Notes: generated from the sequence alone by a model not told the origin. Positions 32,891-43,918 are shown, numbered from the stretch's first letter. The stretch is DNA of 64,000 nucleotides from Odobenus rosmarus divergens (GCF_000321225.1 NW_004450302.1:3059394-3123393); one strand, 5' to 3'. A program made the numbers and translations.

Positions 32891-33460
32891 ATGAAATCAC
32901 TTTTCAAAGATTCAATAAAGGATGTTTATATATAATAATAGTCTGGTCATTTCTGGCACTAACAGGAAGACTTTAACAAGGCTTTAAATACTCAACTTAC
33001 ATTCAGAGCAGTATACAAGAATTTTTTTTTAATTTAAACAAAAAGTTCCTGCCCTCAAAAACCTGTAATTTAAGAAGAAAATAAGACAATTGAACTAATA
33101 GAAATACAGGAGTACCACGTTTTACAAAAGGAATGTAAAGGTAAATCTTTGAGGCAGATGGCTGGAACTCAAATGTATCCTCCTAGAAGCCCTTGGGTTC
33201 CTCAGAGGGTTCCAAAGCTACTTCAGGGAGAGGGTAACTGGGTCAGGGAGTGAGCGCTGCCTGCTCCCCATCCATGGTTCAGTCGATGTAGATCTGCCTT
33301 CCTCTGCCTCATGCATCTAAGAAATGTAAGAAAGACTCCAAATGAAGAAGGGCTGCTGCAATAAAATTGTAAAAACCAGTGCCCTAGATGATTTCTAGAC
33401 CAGTTCCATGTTTAAGGTTTCACAATTCTATGATTCTCAAATGTATTGAAAATAGATTTT

Positions 33461-33662
33461 GGGGCACCTGGGTGGCTCAGTTGGTTAAGTGTTGGACTCT
33501 GGGTTTCGGCTCATGTTATGATCTCATGGGTAATGGGATCAAGCCCCGCATTGGGCTCCACACTCTGCAGGGAGTCTGCTAAGATTTTCTCCCTCTGCCC
33601 CTCTGCCCCTCTCCCCCTCTTTCTCTCTCAAATAAAATAAATAAATCTTTAAGAAAAAAAGA
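33461..33662 (+). mobile_element. CAN-SINE, sense (first of tail-to-head pair)
   Basis: Starts at GGGGCACCTGGGTGGCTCAG and ends in an AAATAAATC tail. It forms a pair with the SINE at 33,663. The pair is flanked by GAAAATAGATTTT (33,448-33,460) and GAAAATAGGTTTT (33,882-33,894). Confidence 0.92.
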
Positions 33663-33881
33663 GGGGCTGCCTGGGTGGCTCAGTCAGTTAGGCGTCTGAC
33701 TTCAGCTCAGGTCATGATCTCAGGGTCCTGGGATTGAGCCCAGCCTCAGGCTCCCCACTGAGTAGGGAGCCTGCTTGTCCCTTTCCCTCTGCCCAACCCC
33801 TCACCCCCATTCCTGCGTGTGCTTGTGCACGGGGGTGCTCTCTCTCTCTCAAATAAATAAATAAAATCTTTTTTTGAAAAA
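33663..33881 (+). mobile_element. CAN-SINE, sense (second of pair)
   Basis: Directly abuts the A tail of the preceding SINE in the same orientation. The outer duplication brackets both copies, so one SINE inserted into the tail of the other. Confidence 0.92.
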
Positions 33882-33894
33882 GAAAATAGGTTTT

Positions 33895-34244
33895 ATATTC
33901 TGCATTCAGCTTTGCATGTACATAGGAAATTAACTTCATAAAGTTAATTCCCCTGTAAAACAAATAATTATTTTGTAATATGAATAACGAACCCTAGGTG
34001 TATCTGTTTAACCCATTCAGCTTTGCCTGTCCTGAATTTTCTGAACATGAGACACGGTTGCAATTTTAAAAGAATCGGATGGGAACAATGAGGCAGGCAA
34101 AGAGGTTATAAAAAAGATTCACAAGATCCCTGGGACACCATGTAAAAGCTGTTGGTTTCATCAGTGGGACAAAAGACACCGAACTGGAGCTCTACCATTG
34201 AATTAGGTAATTTCTGTTTCATAGAACACATCTCAGAAAATACA
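33895..34244. other. Single-copy intergenic sequence
   Basis: Nothing recognised. Confidence 0.4.
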
Positions 34245-34445
34245 TGGTAATTGCCACAACTGCTAAGTGCTTTCCATGCATTATTTCATTTAATCCCCCC
34301 AACCTCATGAAATGGGTATTATTTTCTCCCCATTTTACAAACAAGAAAACTGGAACCCAGATTGGTGTGTACATTGCCCAAAGTCACAGAGCTGGAGTTC
34401 AAACCCAGGGAGACTGACAGCAAAGCCCATGTTCTCAGCCACAAG
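34245..34445 (-). mobile_element. MIR, antisense
   Basis: Clear reversed MIR: CCATGCATTATTTCATTTAA, then CCCATTTTACAAACAAGAAA and GCCCAAAGTCACAGAGCTGG. Confidence 0.9.
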
Positions 34446-34710
34446 CCCTACTCCACGTTGCTGTTGGTGACCTGTAGACGTGGGCAGGCAGTTTGCCCTC
34501 TGACTGCTGAAGGAGTCCAATGAGACTCTGCCTCCAACTCTTCTATAAATTTATTTTGCCTCATTATCCAATCACAAAGAATGTTTTTCACTTCTGTTAC
34601 CAAGACTGGCCCTAGATAAAAATTGTGAGTAACTATAGTTTGTTCTCCCTCCCTTAGCAGCTCCTCTTCACACCAGGCAGGAAAGCAATACCGTCTCCAT
34701 GAAATTTGTT

Positions 34711-34925
34711 TTCTTTTTTTCAAGATTTTATTTATTTATTTGAGAGAGAGAAAGAGAGAGCATGTGCGCGCACGCACCCACAGGAGTTGGGGGAGGGGCA
34801 GAGGGAGAGGGAGAAGCAGACTCCTCACCAAGCAGGGAGCCCGATGCAGGACTCTATCCCAGGAGCCCTGGATCATGACCTGAACCAAAGGCAGACGCTT
34901 AACCAACTGAGCCACCCAAGGGCCC
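34711..34925 (-). mobile_element. CAN-SINE, antisense
   Basis: Reversed and full length, with a perfect 16-bp duplication CTCCATGAAATTTGTT (34,695-34,710 and 34,926-34,941). Confidence 0.95.
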
Positions 34926-34941
34926 CTCCATGAAATTTGTT

Positions 34942-35004
34942 CTGATGCCTCCAAAAAGAATTGATCATCCCTTCTTCTGTGCACACACTGAAGATATATC
35001 TATC

Positions 35005-35052
<48 letters not shown>

Positions 35053-35215
35053 ACTTTCTTGCTCATTTTATGTTTCTCCAGAGAGACTGTACCTGCCTTA
35101 GGAACCAGAACTGATATTTGTCTCTGTATCCATAACACCCACCATTGTGCCCAGCATATAATGAAAGCTTAATAAATGTTTACTTGTTTGAATGAAGGAA
35201 TGAATGAAAGAAAGA
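34942..35215 (+). mobile_element. L2 3' end, sense, carrying a microsatellite
   Basis: The terminal L2 pattern is GTGCCCAGCATATAATGAAA, then GCTTAATAAATGTTTACTTG and GAATGAAGGAATGAATGAA. A compound ATCT/AT/AG microsatellite occupies 34,996-35,052. Confidence 0.75.
34996..35052. repeat. Compound ATCT-AT-AG microsatellite
   Basis: ATCT units grade into AT and then AG dinucleotides. It is likely to vary in length between individuals. Confidence 0.95.
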
Positions 35216-35635
35216 AATACATTCATGCTGCCCCCAACTTTCCTAGTGTGTCCCCTGTAGCACCTCACCTACTCTTGTCCTCCTTGAGATCCCTTTCTTC
35301 CGGTCCAACTCTGTCAGCCCTCCCTTTCTCTTCCCTCTGCCCTCCAGACTGATAGCTAGTTAGCTAACCCCATGTGTAGTGAGTGCTAATGAGGTTAGCT
35401 GGGGTTAATATATTAATGTATGACTTTTTTTTGATAATGTATTTTCACTTTAACTGGAAACAATTCCTTGACCTAACAGAGCCATTTCTAATGGTGAATG
35501 CACTGTGCCAGAATTCAGGGCAGGGGAGGGTTGGGAAAGAGTTGGCGGGAGGGTTTTAAGAACATCTGTGTAAGGACTCCTAAAACCATGTCACCCACCC
35601 CACCTGTGTAGAAGAGTCATAGAACTAAAATGGCA

Positions 35636-35830
35636 GGGGGCGCCTGGGTGGTTCAGTCGGTTAAGCGTCTGCCTTCGGCTCAGGTCATGATCCCAGGGTC
35701 CTGGGATGGAGTCCCTCAGCAGGCCTCTCTGCTCAGCAGGGAGTCTGCTTCTCCCTCTGCCCCTGCCCCTGCCCCTGCCTGTTTTCTCTTTCTCTGAAAT
35801 AAATAAATAAAATCTTAAAAAAAAAAAAAA
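35636..35830 (+). mobile_element. CAN-SINE, sense
   Basis: Full length, with a 15-bp duplication AGAACTAAAATGGCA (35,621-35,635; one mismatch at 35,831-35,845). It contains a CCCCTG tandem within the body. Confidence 0.95.
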
Positions 35831-35845
35831 AGAACTAAAACGGCA

Positions 35846-36290
35846 AAGCACATAGATACTAACACTGAGAGTGTATGTATGGTCTCTGCCCTGACCAAAG
35901 AGATGAACTTGGATCTGCCCCAGGATTTGGGGATTCTCCCACTGACCTTCAGGCTAGGTTAGGGTCAGCTGCCTGACAGACCCTCCCAAGCAGAGAGGAG
36001 CCGGTACAGTGTTTAACTGGTACAAGGCTAGGCTATCAAGGAGGAAGGAGTTATCCCCGCAAATCCCTTACACTGTGTAGAGGAGGAAACTGACCGGAAA
36101 ACTCTAGGAAACTAGAGAAACAGGTGAGCTTTTCAGGGCCATGAAGCCAGAGCTGGAATTGGAACTAAATACTTTATTTCCTTGAGCTAATAATATATAA
36201 TATATAATAATATATCAACTGGCTTTTCCACTTATTTGAAGCACCATAGGTGCTTCTGTAATCTAAAGGATCTAATCCAAACGCAATGGG
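35846..36290. other. Single-copy intergenic sequence
   Basis: No gene recognised. MIR-like GAGGAGGAAACTGACCGGAA near 36.08 kb hints at a degraded reversed MIR. Confidence 0.4.
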
Positions 36291-36500
36291 GCTAAGGCTT
36301 CTGGACAGCAGCTGACAGCATCAACCAAATCTCAGGAAAGTGCTTTTAATTAGTGGAACCTAATTACCATGCAGAACGCTGGGTGGAAAATGTAATATTT
36401 AGCTTTCCTGCCTCTGCACCACAATAATAGCACACCAGAACAGTGGGAATGGGTACCGAGTGCTAATTGATCTTATCCAGCACATTAGGTATGATATATT
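36290..36500. promoter_or_regulatory. Candidate homeodomain-site cluster
   Basis: Repeat-free sequence with TAATTA at 36,347-36,352 and 36,361-36,366 and TAATTGA at 36,464-36,470. The clean sequence and site pairing fit a conserved developmental enhancer, which is inference from motif content only. Confidence 0.35.
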
Positions 36501-36529
36501 AAAACCTTCCTAAGCCTTTGTCAAGTTGA

Positions 36530-36750
36530 CAGAATTGGTATCTTGTTTTTATTTATATTTATTTGATTATTGGTAAAGATGAACTTTCAAAAATGTATCT
36601 ATTGGCCTCTCATTACTTCTTTTTGTAAATGACTAGTTCTATTCCTTACCTATTTCCTTTGGGGGGTATTTGTCCTTTCTTTTCTCATAGATTTTTAAGA
36701 ACTCTTTATATGTTTAGAGTATTACCCCACTCATCAAAGATCATTTTCAA
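36530..36750 (-). mobile_element. Old L1 fragment, antisense
   Basis: The reversed L1 phrases are TTATTTGATTATTGGTAAAG, TTTTTAAGAACTCTTTATAT and GTTTAGAGTATTACCCCACT. Confidence 0.6.
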
Positions 36751-37511
36751 AATGTCAAATTTTGCCAGGAGCCAGCCCTGACCTGATGAACCCAGCTGAT
36801 GGTCCCTTTGTGTGGCACCCCTTCAATACTTACACATTTAGTTTGTTTCATCGATATTCAGCTTTATTCAGTGTGTGCACATGCTTTTTTTTTTCCCCAC
36901 ACTCCCAGCAGCAGAACTGGGTTTGTCTGTTGGAAAGACAAGACCACTAGAGAGCTCTGTGGATGTCCAGGACAGACAAATACCAGTATGGGATCTGGAG
37001 TTGAAGGGGCAGATGCCATAACGTGGGTGGTCTCCCTTGTCCAAGAGGATAATGAACGTCTAAATGCCGTGAGGTCAGTTAGCAAGATGGGGTAGGGGAA
37101 TCAGATCCCAGATGACAGGAATCTGCTCTTCAGGAAGACATTTAAAGTCACATCACAAGTTAACAAAACACATCTAAATGGCCTTGATCTTCTTCTATAC
37201 TTCCTGACTAGGTAAGAGGATGTGGTCTCAGGAGCTAGCACCGGAGATATGAATAAAATGGCTTTAGCTGCTTAAGGAAGCAGCAGCTACATTTAAGTCC
37301 TTAACTGTTGTTATAGATATTTAATTGTATCCTAAGTCTTATCAAATATACTTACTGCAGTTGGGCAGATTCTATAAGTACCTTACCTCATTCTCACCAT
37401 TCTTTATTTCTGGCCAAACTGCATCTCATGATAGAGGCTGAAAATACCAGATTCTTGCTTTCCCAGGTTTCCATGAAACTGAAGATGGCCATACCCAGTT
37501 CTGGCCAATAA
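36751..37511. other. Single-copy intergenic sequence
   Basis: No gene recognised. The overlapping 62-98 codon ORFs near 36.8-37.1 kb have no recognisable homology. Confidence 0.4.
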
Positions 37512-37524
37512 AAATAAGAGGAAG

Positions 37525-37709
37525 GGGCGCCTGGGTGGCTCAGTCGGTTAAGCATCTGCCTTCAGCTCAGGTCATGATCCCAGGGTACTGGGATCGAGCC
37601 CCGCATCGGGCTCCCTGCTTGGCTGGGAAGCCTGCTTCTCCCTCTCTTACTCCCCCTGCTCATGTTGTGTCTCTCTCTGTCAAAAAAATGAATAAAATCT
37701 TTAAAAAAA
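37525..37709 (+). mobile_element. CAN-SINE, sense
   Basis: Full length, with a perfect 13-bp duplication AAATAAGAGGAAG (37,512-37,524 and 37,710-37,722). Confidence 0.95.
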
Positions 37710-37722
37710 AAATAAGAGGAAG

Positions 37723-38190
37723 ACTACACTAGGAGATGTCTGGAGACATTTTTCTTCTAGTTGAAAGGATGAGCATGCATGAGGCTCCTGCCCTTTCCTA
37801 GATGTCTATGAACATAGTTGTGTGAAGGCATGTTTTTTTCAACTATGGCGACCATACAACAGCAAGACCAAGAGCCAACACTGACAGTAAAGAAACAAAA
37901 GGATGAAAGAAGCCTGGTCGGTTGTAGTATTTTTCAGCTGAGGAATCAAAATAGGACCTCTACACTTCTTATTTCGTGAGACAGTGAAAACTGCTGTGGA
38001 GGCTTTGTGTTAAGTATTCTTGTTACCTGCTTCTGAAAGCATTTTGATATATTCAAAATACAAAATGATACAGAAACTAGAATTGTAAGTACATAAAATG
38101 TGTTAGTGTGTGGGCGAGGACCGGACGGTAGAATGTCTGATAGAAGGATATTCTATACACAGCTGTTGGGGCAAAGAGGAAGCAGGTCTC
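37723..38190. other. Single-copy intergenic sequence
   Basis: Nothing recognised. Confidence 0.4.
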
Positions 38191-38194
38191 ACTC

Positions 38195-38390
38195 CTGGAC
38201 ATTCTGATTTAATTGGCCTGGTGTAGGGCCCAAATATTTGGTATTTAAAAAGAAAAAAGCCCCCCAGGTAATTCTAATATGTAGAGACTGGAGAACCTCT
38301 GATCTAGTCCAATTCTTTATTTAACAGCTGGGGAAACTGAGGCTCAAGCAGGGTGACTGCTAGAAACCATATTAGGCAAAGTTAAGCCAA
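38195..38390. mobile_element. MER5-like hAT relic, then MIR fragment
   Basis: ACATTCTGATTTAATTGGCC followed by CCCCAGGTAATTCTAATATG is the MER5-type layout. A short reversed MIR-like piece (CTGGGGAAACTGAGGCTCAA) follows from about 38.32 kb. Confidence 0.6.
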
Positions 38391-38970
38391 AAGAGAATAG
38401 TGCAAAAATGTCTTCAGGATCGCCTCTTCCCCTTACATCGGCCCTTCGGTGTCCCTCCTACTAGATGTCCAGTGTCTTCTTTCCATCTCCCATCTGCACT
38501 GAGCCCCTAAATATTGCATCCACCAGTGCGAGGCCCTTCATCCTTTCCTGGGCCCCAATCCTGGTCAAACCTCTCATTCTCTCAGGGATCTGGTGAGCAA
38601 CAAACAAACTAATCTTAACTGAATTCTAGCCAAGGTGTTAATGACAGATAATGGCTTAATGCATTACTCCTCCCAGATAACATTTCCATTTTAATGGAAG
38701 CCTTTAAATGCCTTAACCCAAAGGAAACAACCTGAAAAGTGCAGGGTGGGCGATTACCTGGCTGGCACCTTTGCCCCTCTCTGTTCCTAGAAGACATTTC
38801 CAAACTGTCACTGAGGCCCTCCCTCCTAAGCTTGGATACAGCCTGAGAAGCCCCTGGGCCCCGGGCAGCCCCTATCAACCAGTGATGGGATTTACTGCAT
38901 AAGATAAAATCTATTTGCCAACCCTGTAGTGGAACCAATACTTGTCCCTGACTAAGGAGCCTTGAATCCT
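38391..38970. other. Single-copy intergenic sequence
   Basis: No gene or clear repeat. A 107-codon minus-strand ORF (38,615-38,938) has no family resemblance. Confidence 0.4.
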
Positions 38971-38974
38971 ATTT

Positions 38975-39085
38975 TGAGGTTTTGACATTACCTGGATGTA
39001 TGACCCTGAACAAACTATTACATATTTCCAGGTCTCAGTTTCCTTCTCCGTAAAATGAGAGGATTGGTATCTTCAGTAAATAGCT
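38975..39085 (+). mobile_element. MIR fragment, sense
   Basis: Short MIR core CTGAACAAACTATTACATAT, then CTCAGTTTCCTTCTCCGTAA. Confidence 0.65.
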
Positions 39086-39539
39086 GATGATCTGCCAGAG
39101 ACTCGGAGCTGGACTGACAGCTCTCCAAGCCAGTTGCTGCTACCCCACACCTCTTCCTATTTTTGCATTGCTTCCCACCAGGAAGGAAATTTACTCAAAA
39201 CAGGAGGAACACCTTTCTAGCGCTATTTAGGGATTTTGCTGTCCCTAAAAGGCCCTGGGGAAATCATGTAAAGCAGCATTTGAGGTGACTGCTACGAAGC
39301 CAAATCTTGGGGCACTTGCCGCCTAATCATGCGGTTCAAGGAGCCACGAATGCCCAGTGGAGAGCATTCTATCAATGGCGGGAGGGGCAGAGCCTCGGTG
39401 GCCCACGTGTCAGGAAGGGGTGTGACCGGTACAGAAGACACATCAAGTGGGGAAAAATCAGGTGTGCAGATAACGTTTTGTAAATGCCTTTCTAATTCTC
39501 AGTGCTCCAGGAAGGAATCTCAGAGATTAAATTAAGCTG

Positions 39540-39800
39540 TTAACCCTCTAGGCGCTCCTGTCGTTTATTGTTAAGGAATTAATAGGAATGCGGGGAATGC
39601 AGATGGCCTGGCTGTCAGCTCAGAGAGGCGATTTTTCTGATCTTCACGGACGTTTCCAGCATCTTTCATTAAGCGCTCATGTACCAATTTGTCATTTTAA
39701 CCGAGCAGGAAAGAAACTCCCACTGAACTCCCTAGCTCAGGTGCTGGCAGTTAAATCCTCCCCCAACAAGGCCTACAGGGTCGCATCTGCAGGGGAGGCT
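39540..39800. promoter_or_regulatory. Candidate enhancer block with tandem GGAATG
   Basis: Repeat-free sequence with GTTTATTG (39,563-39,570), an ATTAAT core, and two GGAATG motifs nine bases apart (39,585-39,590 and 39,594-39,599). GGAATG is the TEAD core. Function is inferred. Confidence 0.35.
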
Positions 39801-40093
39801 GCAGGCCACAGTGTGTGGCTTCTGATGGGGGTGGGGTGAGGCGGAACCATTCCAGGAAGGAAGTCGGGATCCCCAAACCGGGCTGATCTGGGCGTAGGTT
39901 TTAAGGGACTGCAGGAGAGCGCACACTATTAATCCTACACAGAGCAGAAATGTAAAGAATTTCAACTTCCTCAACCGCTCCAGAACTCAGGTAGGGCGCT
40001 CAACGAGGGGAGGCGCCACCTACAGGAGAGAGGAAGACCTGCAATCTATCTCGAAAATTCGACCGCTGGGGATCCGGAATAAACTGCGCACCG

Positions 40094-40150
40094 CCCTCCT
40101 CCTCCTCCTCCCCCTCCCTCTCCCTCCCCCCCTTCCTCCTTCTCCTCCTC
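40094..40150. repeat. Pyrimidine tract (CTC-rich)
   Basis: About 57 bp of nearly pure C/T with CCT triplets and a seven-C run. Confidence 0.9.
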
Positions 40151-40154
40151 GTAG

Positions 40155-40400
40155 TAACCCCTGACATTTATTGAATGCTTTTCTCGTGTCAGACACTATC
40201 CTCAGCGCTTGGTATGTATTAACTCCTTTAAACATCACAACAACCCTATGAGGTAGGTATTGTCATCCGCATTCCATAGATGAGAAAACCACAGCTCCAA
40301 GAGAGTAACTTGCCCAAAGTCACACCCATTCACAAGTGGGAGGCTGGGATCCCAACCCTGAGAGCGTCCCTCAGAGCCTGGATGTTCAACAAGCATTACA
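40155..40400 (-). mobile_element. MIR, antisense (well preserved)
   Basis: Long reversed MIR: CTGACATTTATTGAATGCTT, then ACAACCCTATGAGGTAGGTA and GTAACTTGCCCAAAGTCACA. Confidence 0.92.
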
Positions 40401-40997
40401 CTAAGGAGGGCATGGGGGAACGGTTAGAGTCAGTCCTAACTCCACTCATGATTCTCAGCGTAACTCAGGGCCAAGTATTTAATTCAGTGGTCCCTCAATT
40501 CTGCACCTCGGGGTTCCCTATTTTTGAGACAGCCTTACTCAGCTGGAGAGAAGATTGTGGCTACGGTAATCATAATCTTGTGTAATAAAAAAGGATGGCA
40601 GGGGGGAGAGTAGGGGTGGTAGAGATTGTGTCGCTCTCACCTTCTTAGGTTTAGAAGGGACCCAGCCATGGCTACATTCTTAGTGATAAGGCAAGAAGTA
40701 GAACCCAGGTCTCCTGACACCCAGTCCTGTGCTTTCCCCCCTCATTCTTTAATCATCCATAGCCAGGCTCTATAGGTCAAAGAAAGCTAAGCACACACAA
40801 TGTGGCTTCAGAGGCTCCAGGTCTATCCTCTGACCCAAACCTGCTTTTGGGGTTTGTAAAATCTGGTGGTTTTTACCTGAAGTCCCACCATTAGTGACTC
40901 ATTCCTTTCACTAAAACTTTCATCCTATCCACCCAGGACCAGTAAGGCTTTCACTGTTGGCTATCATTTCATGCGCATGTGGTTGAGTTCTAAATCT
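40401..40997. other. Intergenic sequence with MIR3-like relic
   Basis: TTAGAAGGGACCCAGCCATG followed by GAACCCAGGTCTCCTGACAC (about 40.65-40.73 kb) suggests a reversed MIR3-like element. Otherwise nothing. Confidence 0.45.
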
Positions 40998-41625
40998 GTG
41001 CTACTCAAAGTGTGGTCCACAGACAGCAGCATCTGTGTTATTTGAATGTTGTTCGAACTACAAGTTGTGGGTTCCGACCCAGACGTACTAAGTCAGAACT
41101 ACCTTGGTTCCCAAACTTCGGGGTGTGTGTGCTTAAGGTATCATCTAAAGAGCTTATTAAAACACAATTTCCTGGGACAAACTCTCTCCACTGCATCACC
41201 AGAGATTCTGATTCAGCAAGTCTTGGGGAGGGGCCCCAAGTTTGCGTTTCTTTCTTTTTTAATTTTTTATTGTTATGTTAATCACCATACATTACATCAT
41301 TAGTTTTGGATGTAGTGTTCCATGAGTCATTGTTTGTGCATAACACCCAGTGCTCCACGCAGAATGTGCCCTCTTTAATACCCATCACCAGGCTAACCCA
41401 TCCCCCCACCCCCCTCCCCTCTAGAACCCTCAGTTTGTTTATCAGAGTCCATCGTCTCTAATGGTTCGTCTCTCCCTCCGACTTACTCCCCTTCATTCTT
41501 CCCCTCCTGCTATCTTCTTCTTCTTCTTTTTTTTTCTTAACATATGTTGCATTATTTGTTTCAGACCAAGTTTGCGTTTCTAACAAGTTCTCAGGTGTGG
41601 GCTGCTGTTGGTCTGGGGACTATTC
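40998..41625. mobile_element. MER5A-like elements split by an L1
   Basis: CTACTCAAAGTGTGGTCCAC opens one MER5A-like copy. A second, opposite-facing copy follows (GAGATTCTGATTCAGCAAGT, TTTCTAACAAGTTCTCAGGT, GGTCTGGGGAC). A truncated L1 at 41,252-41,565 splits the second copy. Confidence 0.75.
41252..41565 (-). mobile_element. Truncated young L1 3' end (long-tail form), antisense
   Basis: This 314-bp reversed L1 3' end has a perfect 16-bp duplication CCAAGTTTGCGTTTCT (41,236-41,251 and 41,566-41,581). It is truncated inside the older 3' end, so it keeps the internal A-rich (here T-rich) tract and the added 3' segment. Confidence 0.96.
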
Positions 41626-41627
41626 TT

Positions 41628-41740
41628 TTTTTTTTTTTTAAGTTTATTTAATTAAGTTCTACACCCAACGTGGGGCTCAAACTCACAACCCTGAGATCAA
41701 GAGTAGCATGCTTTACTGACTGAGCCAGCCAGGGGCCCCA
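41628..41740 (-). mobile_element. Short CAN-SINE, antisense
   Basis: Compact form without a CT body (AAGTTCTACACCCAACGTGG to GAGCCAGCCAGGGGCCCC). The 17-bp flanks match with two mismatches (41,611-41,627 and 41,741-41,757). Confidence 0.9.
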
Positions 41741-41757
41741 GTCTGGGAGCTATTCTT

Positions 41758-42480
41758 CCAGCAGTACCTAAAAAAATTCCTAATAGCAGATATCGAGAGT
41801 GGAAAAGGAGGAAAAGCACCCTGGGGTAAAAAGAGAGAGAAAGGACATTATCACGGTTGAAATGGATACAGAATACGGAAATTTGGAGTCAAAGACTTCT
41901 GAGCATGTGGGCTCACAATTATTCCTATGTCTTTACATTTGAATAAGTTGCAAAGCTAAACCATTAGTGATTTCATACACTGTATAAATGTTCGTGAGCT
42001 GAATTTATCTAGCCATGGTAAATAAAATCCCGTCCTGCTTCCCCTTTGGCGGAGCCCTGCCTGTCTCAATTACAAATGGAAGTCCTCCCGGTCCCCTCTG
42101 ACCATCAGTTAGCTCTCCAATTTCATTCCAGAGTTAACTGCACTGTCAGCAGACAAAGCTGGCCCAACGGCAGGAATACTGTTCCCCGATGGTATCAGAA
42201 CCTCTTCTGTATTTATGTTTGCTGTGTGACTGTCACTTGTATATAATCACATAGAGACTCTGGTATTAAGACTTGGGCTGCAAATCACCCCCATGGCACA
42301 GCTCTAGTGGAAAAGGAAAAGGGACTGCAGTGGCAACCAGATATCAAACACGAATTACATTGCCCTTGTACCAAAATAAGCATCTTTAAGAAATCATATC
42401 TTCTGGTCCTCCTTTGCTATACTTCAGGTTGTATGGTACTGAGAGGCACCCAGATAAACCACAATCTTTTCTATTTGTAA
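41758..42480. other. Single-copy intergenic sequence
   Basis: Nothing recognised. Confidence 0.4.
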
Positions 42481-42499
42481 AGACACCATGTGAAGGAAA

Positions 42500-42840
42500 A
42501 CTCCATAACTTCCCTGTGGTGGAGGGTATTATTATTCAGCAAACATTGGGTGTCCTCTCTGTCCCACCAGGTGGGGAGAAAACTTAGCCACACCCCTGAT
42601 GATGCATTTAGTCATGTGACGTGCTTTAGCTAATGGAGTGTAAGCAGAGGTTTTCATTCTACTTGCTTGGTTTGGCTTGGTCTCTTCTGTTTCTACACTT
42701 GGCCATGAGAAGAGCATGCTCTGGTCACTTCCGCCTGGGTCCCAGAATGAGCAGGTACACGGAGTGAACCTGAACAAGATCCACAACCTAGAACAGAGCT
42801 ACTGCAGCCAACCCGCAAACCCTATAAGCAAGAAATAATT
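42500..42840. mobile_element. Old MER/LTR-type relic, family uncertain
   Basis: The phrases GTCATGTGACGTGCTTTAGC, CTAATGGAGTGTAAGCAGAG, GCCTGGGTCCCAGAATGAGC and CAAGAAATAATTTTTTTT occur in the order of a common mammalian interspersed element. I cannot name it. Confidence 0.45.
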
Positions 42841-42880
42841 TTTTTTTTGAAAATTTAGGTCATTTCTTATACAACATTAT

Positions 42881-42926
42881 TTTACTAAAGTTGACTGATA
42901 TAGTTTACTAAAGTTGACTGATATAC
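42881..42926. repeat. 23-bp tandem duplication
   Basis: TTTACTAAAGTTGACTGATA plus TAG (42,881-42,903) is repeated at 42,904-42,926, with only the last base changed. Confidence 0.95.
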
Positions 42927-43254
42927 TCCCTCAGGCACCTTTTCCACTGAAAGTTTTGCCCATGCAGTCTTTCACTGTGTCTAACTTGAATCCCTCATAC
43001 ATTAAGGTAAATATCCATTCTGTCTTCAGGCCAAACAAGGGGGTCATTAGATTACATCCTTTATTCTAAATGTCCAAGGAATGTAGCTTGATTTGTTTAA
43101 TAACTATTTGTGCTAAGAAATTGGAGATGCACTCAAGAAATTGTTTTACAAAGTGTCACTTATGCTTGTCCTTACTGGAGTTATTAAAGGGAGGGTTCCC
43201 AAAAAGTGCCCATATCCTTCAGGAACCAGAGAAGTAGCAATGAATGGAAGAGAT

Positions 43255-43715
43255 GAGAGTGGAGACCTGTTTAAAATACTGTAGAACTCCCTTATCCTCT
43301 CTCAGCTCTTTCTTGGCACTTATCAGAGTTTGCAATTATTTATTTATCTACCTGTTTTCTTTTTCTTTGGTTTTCCTCCCCACGAGAAAGTGTTTCCACG
43401 TGGGACAGTGCTTATCTGTTTACCACTTTATCCTCTGGTACTCAGCAAACTCTGGCATGTAGATGTGGCTCAAAAAATATTTGTTGAGGGGCACCTGGGC
43501 GGATCAGTTGTTAAGCGTCTGCCTTGGGCTCGCGTCATGATCCCGGGGTCCTGGGATCGAGCCCCACATCAGGCTCCCTGCTCCGCGGGAAGCCTGTTCT
43601 CCCTCTCCCACTCCCCCTGCTTGTGTTCCTTCTCTCACTGTGTCTCTCTCCATCAAAAAAAAAAATGATAAATAAAATCTTTTTAAAAATATTTGTTGAA
43701 TAAATAAAGGAATTC
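43255..43715 (+). mobile_element. L2 3' end, sense, with SINE insertion
   Basis: It shows AGTGCTTATCTGTTTACCAC, then a terminal AAATATTTGTTGAATAAATA. A CAN-SINE interrupts at 43,488-43,684. Confidence 0.75.
43488..43684 (+). mobile_element. CAN-SINE, sense
   Basis: Full length, with a perfect 15-bp duplication AAAAATATTTGTTGA (43,473-43,487 and 43,685-43,699). Confidence 0.95.
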
Positions 43716-43791
43716 TAATAAAGCATATTCCTGAAACAGGTAAGGAAGAAACTGAAAAAAGCCTGGGATTTACAATCTAAAAATCTGGCTC

Positions 43792-43918
43792 TGGGGCACC
43801 TGGGTGGCTTAGTCGGTTAAGTGTCTGACTCTTGATTTCAGTTCAGGTCTTGATCTCCAGGTCATGAGATCAAGTCCCAGGTTGGACTCTAAGTTGGGCG
43901 TGGAGTGTACTTAAAAAA
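43792..43918 (+). mobile_element. CAN-SINE, short-body form, sense
   Basis: It has a longer head than the compact form but still no CT body, ending GTGTACTTAAAAAAAAAA. A perfect 12-bp duplication AAAATCTGGCTC flanks it (43,780-43,791 and 43,919-43,930). Confidence 0.93.
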
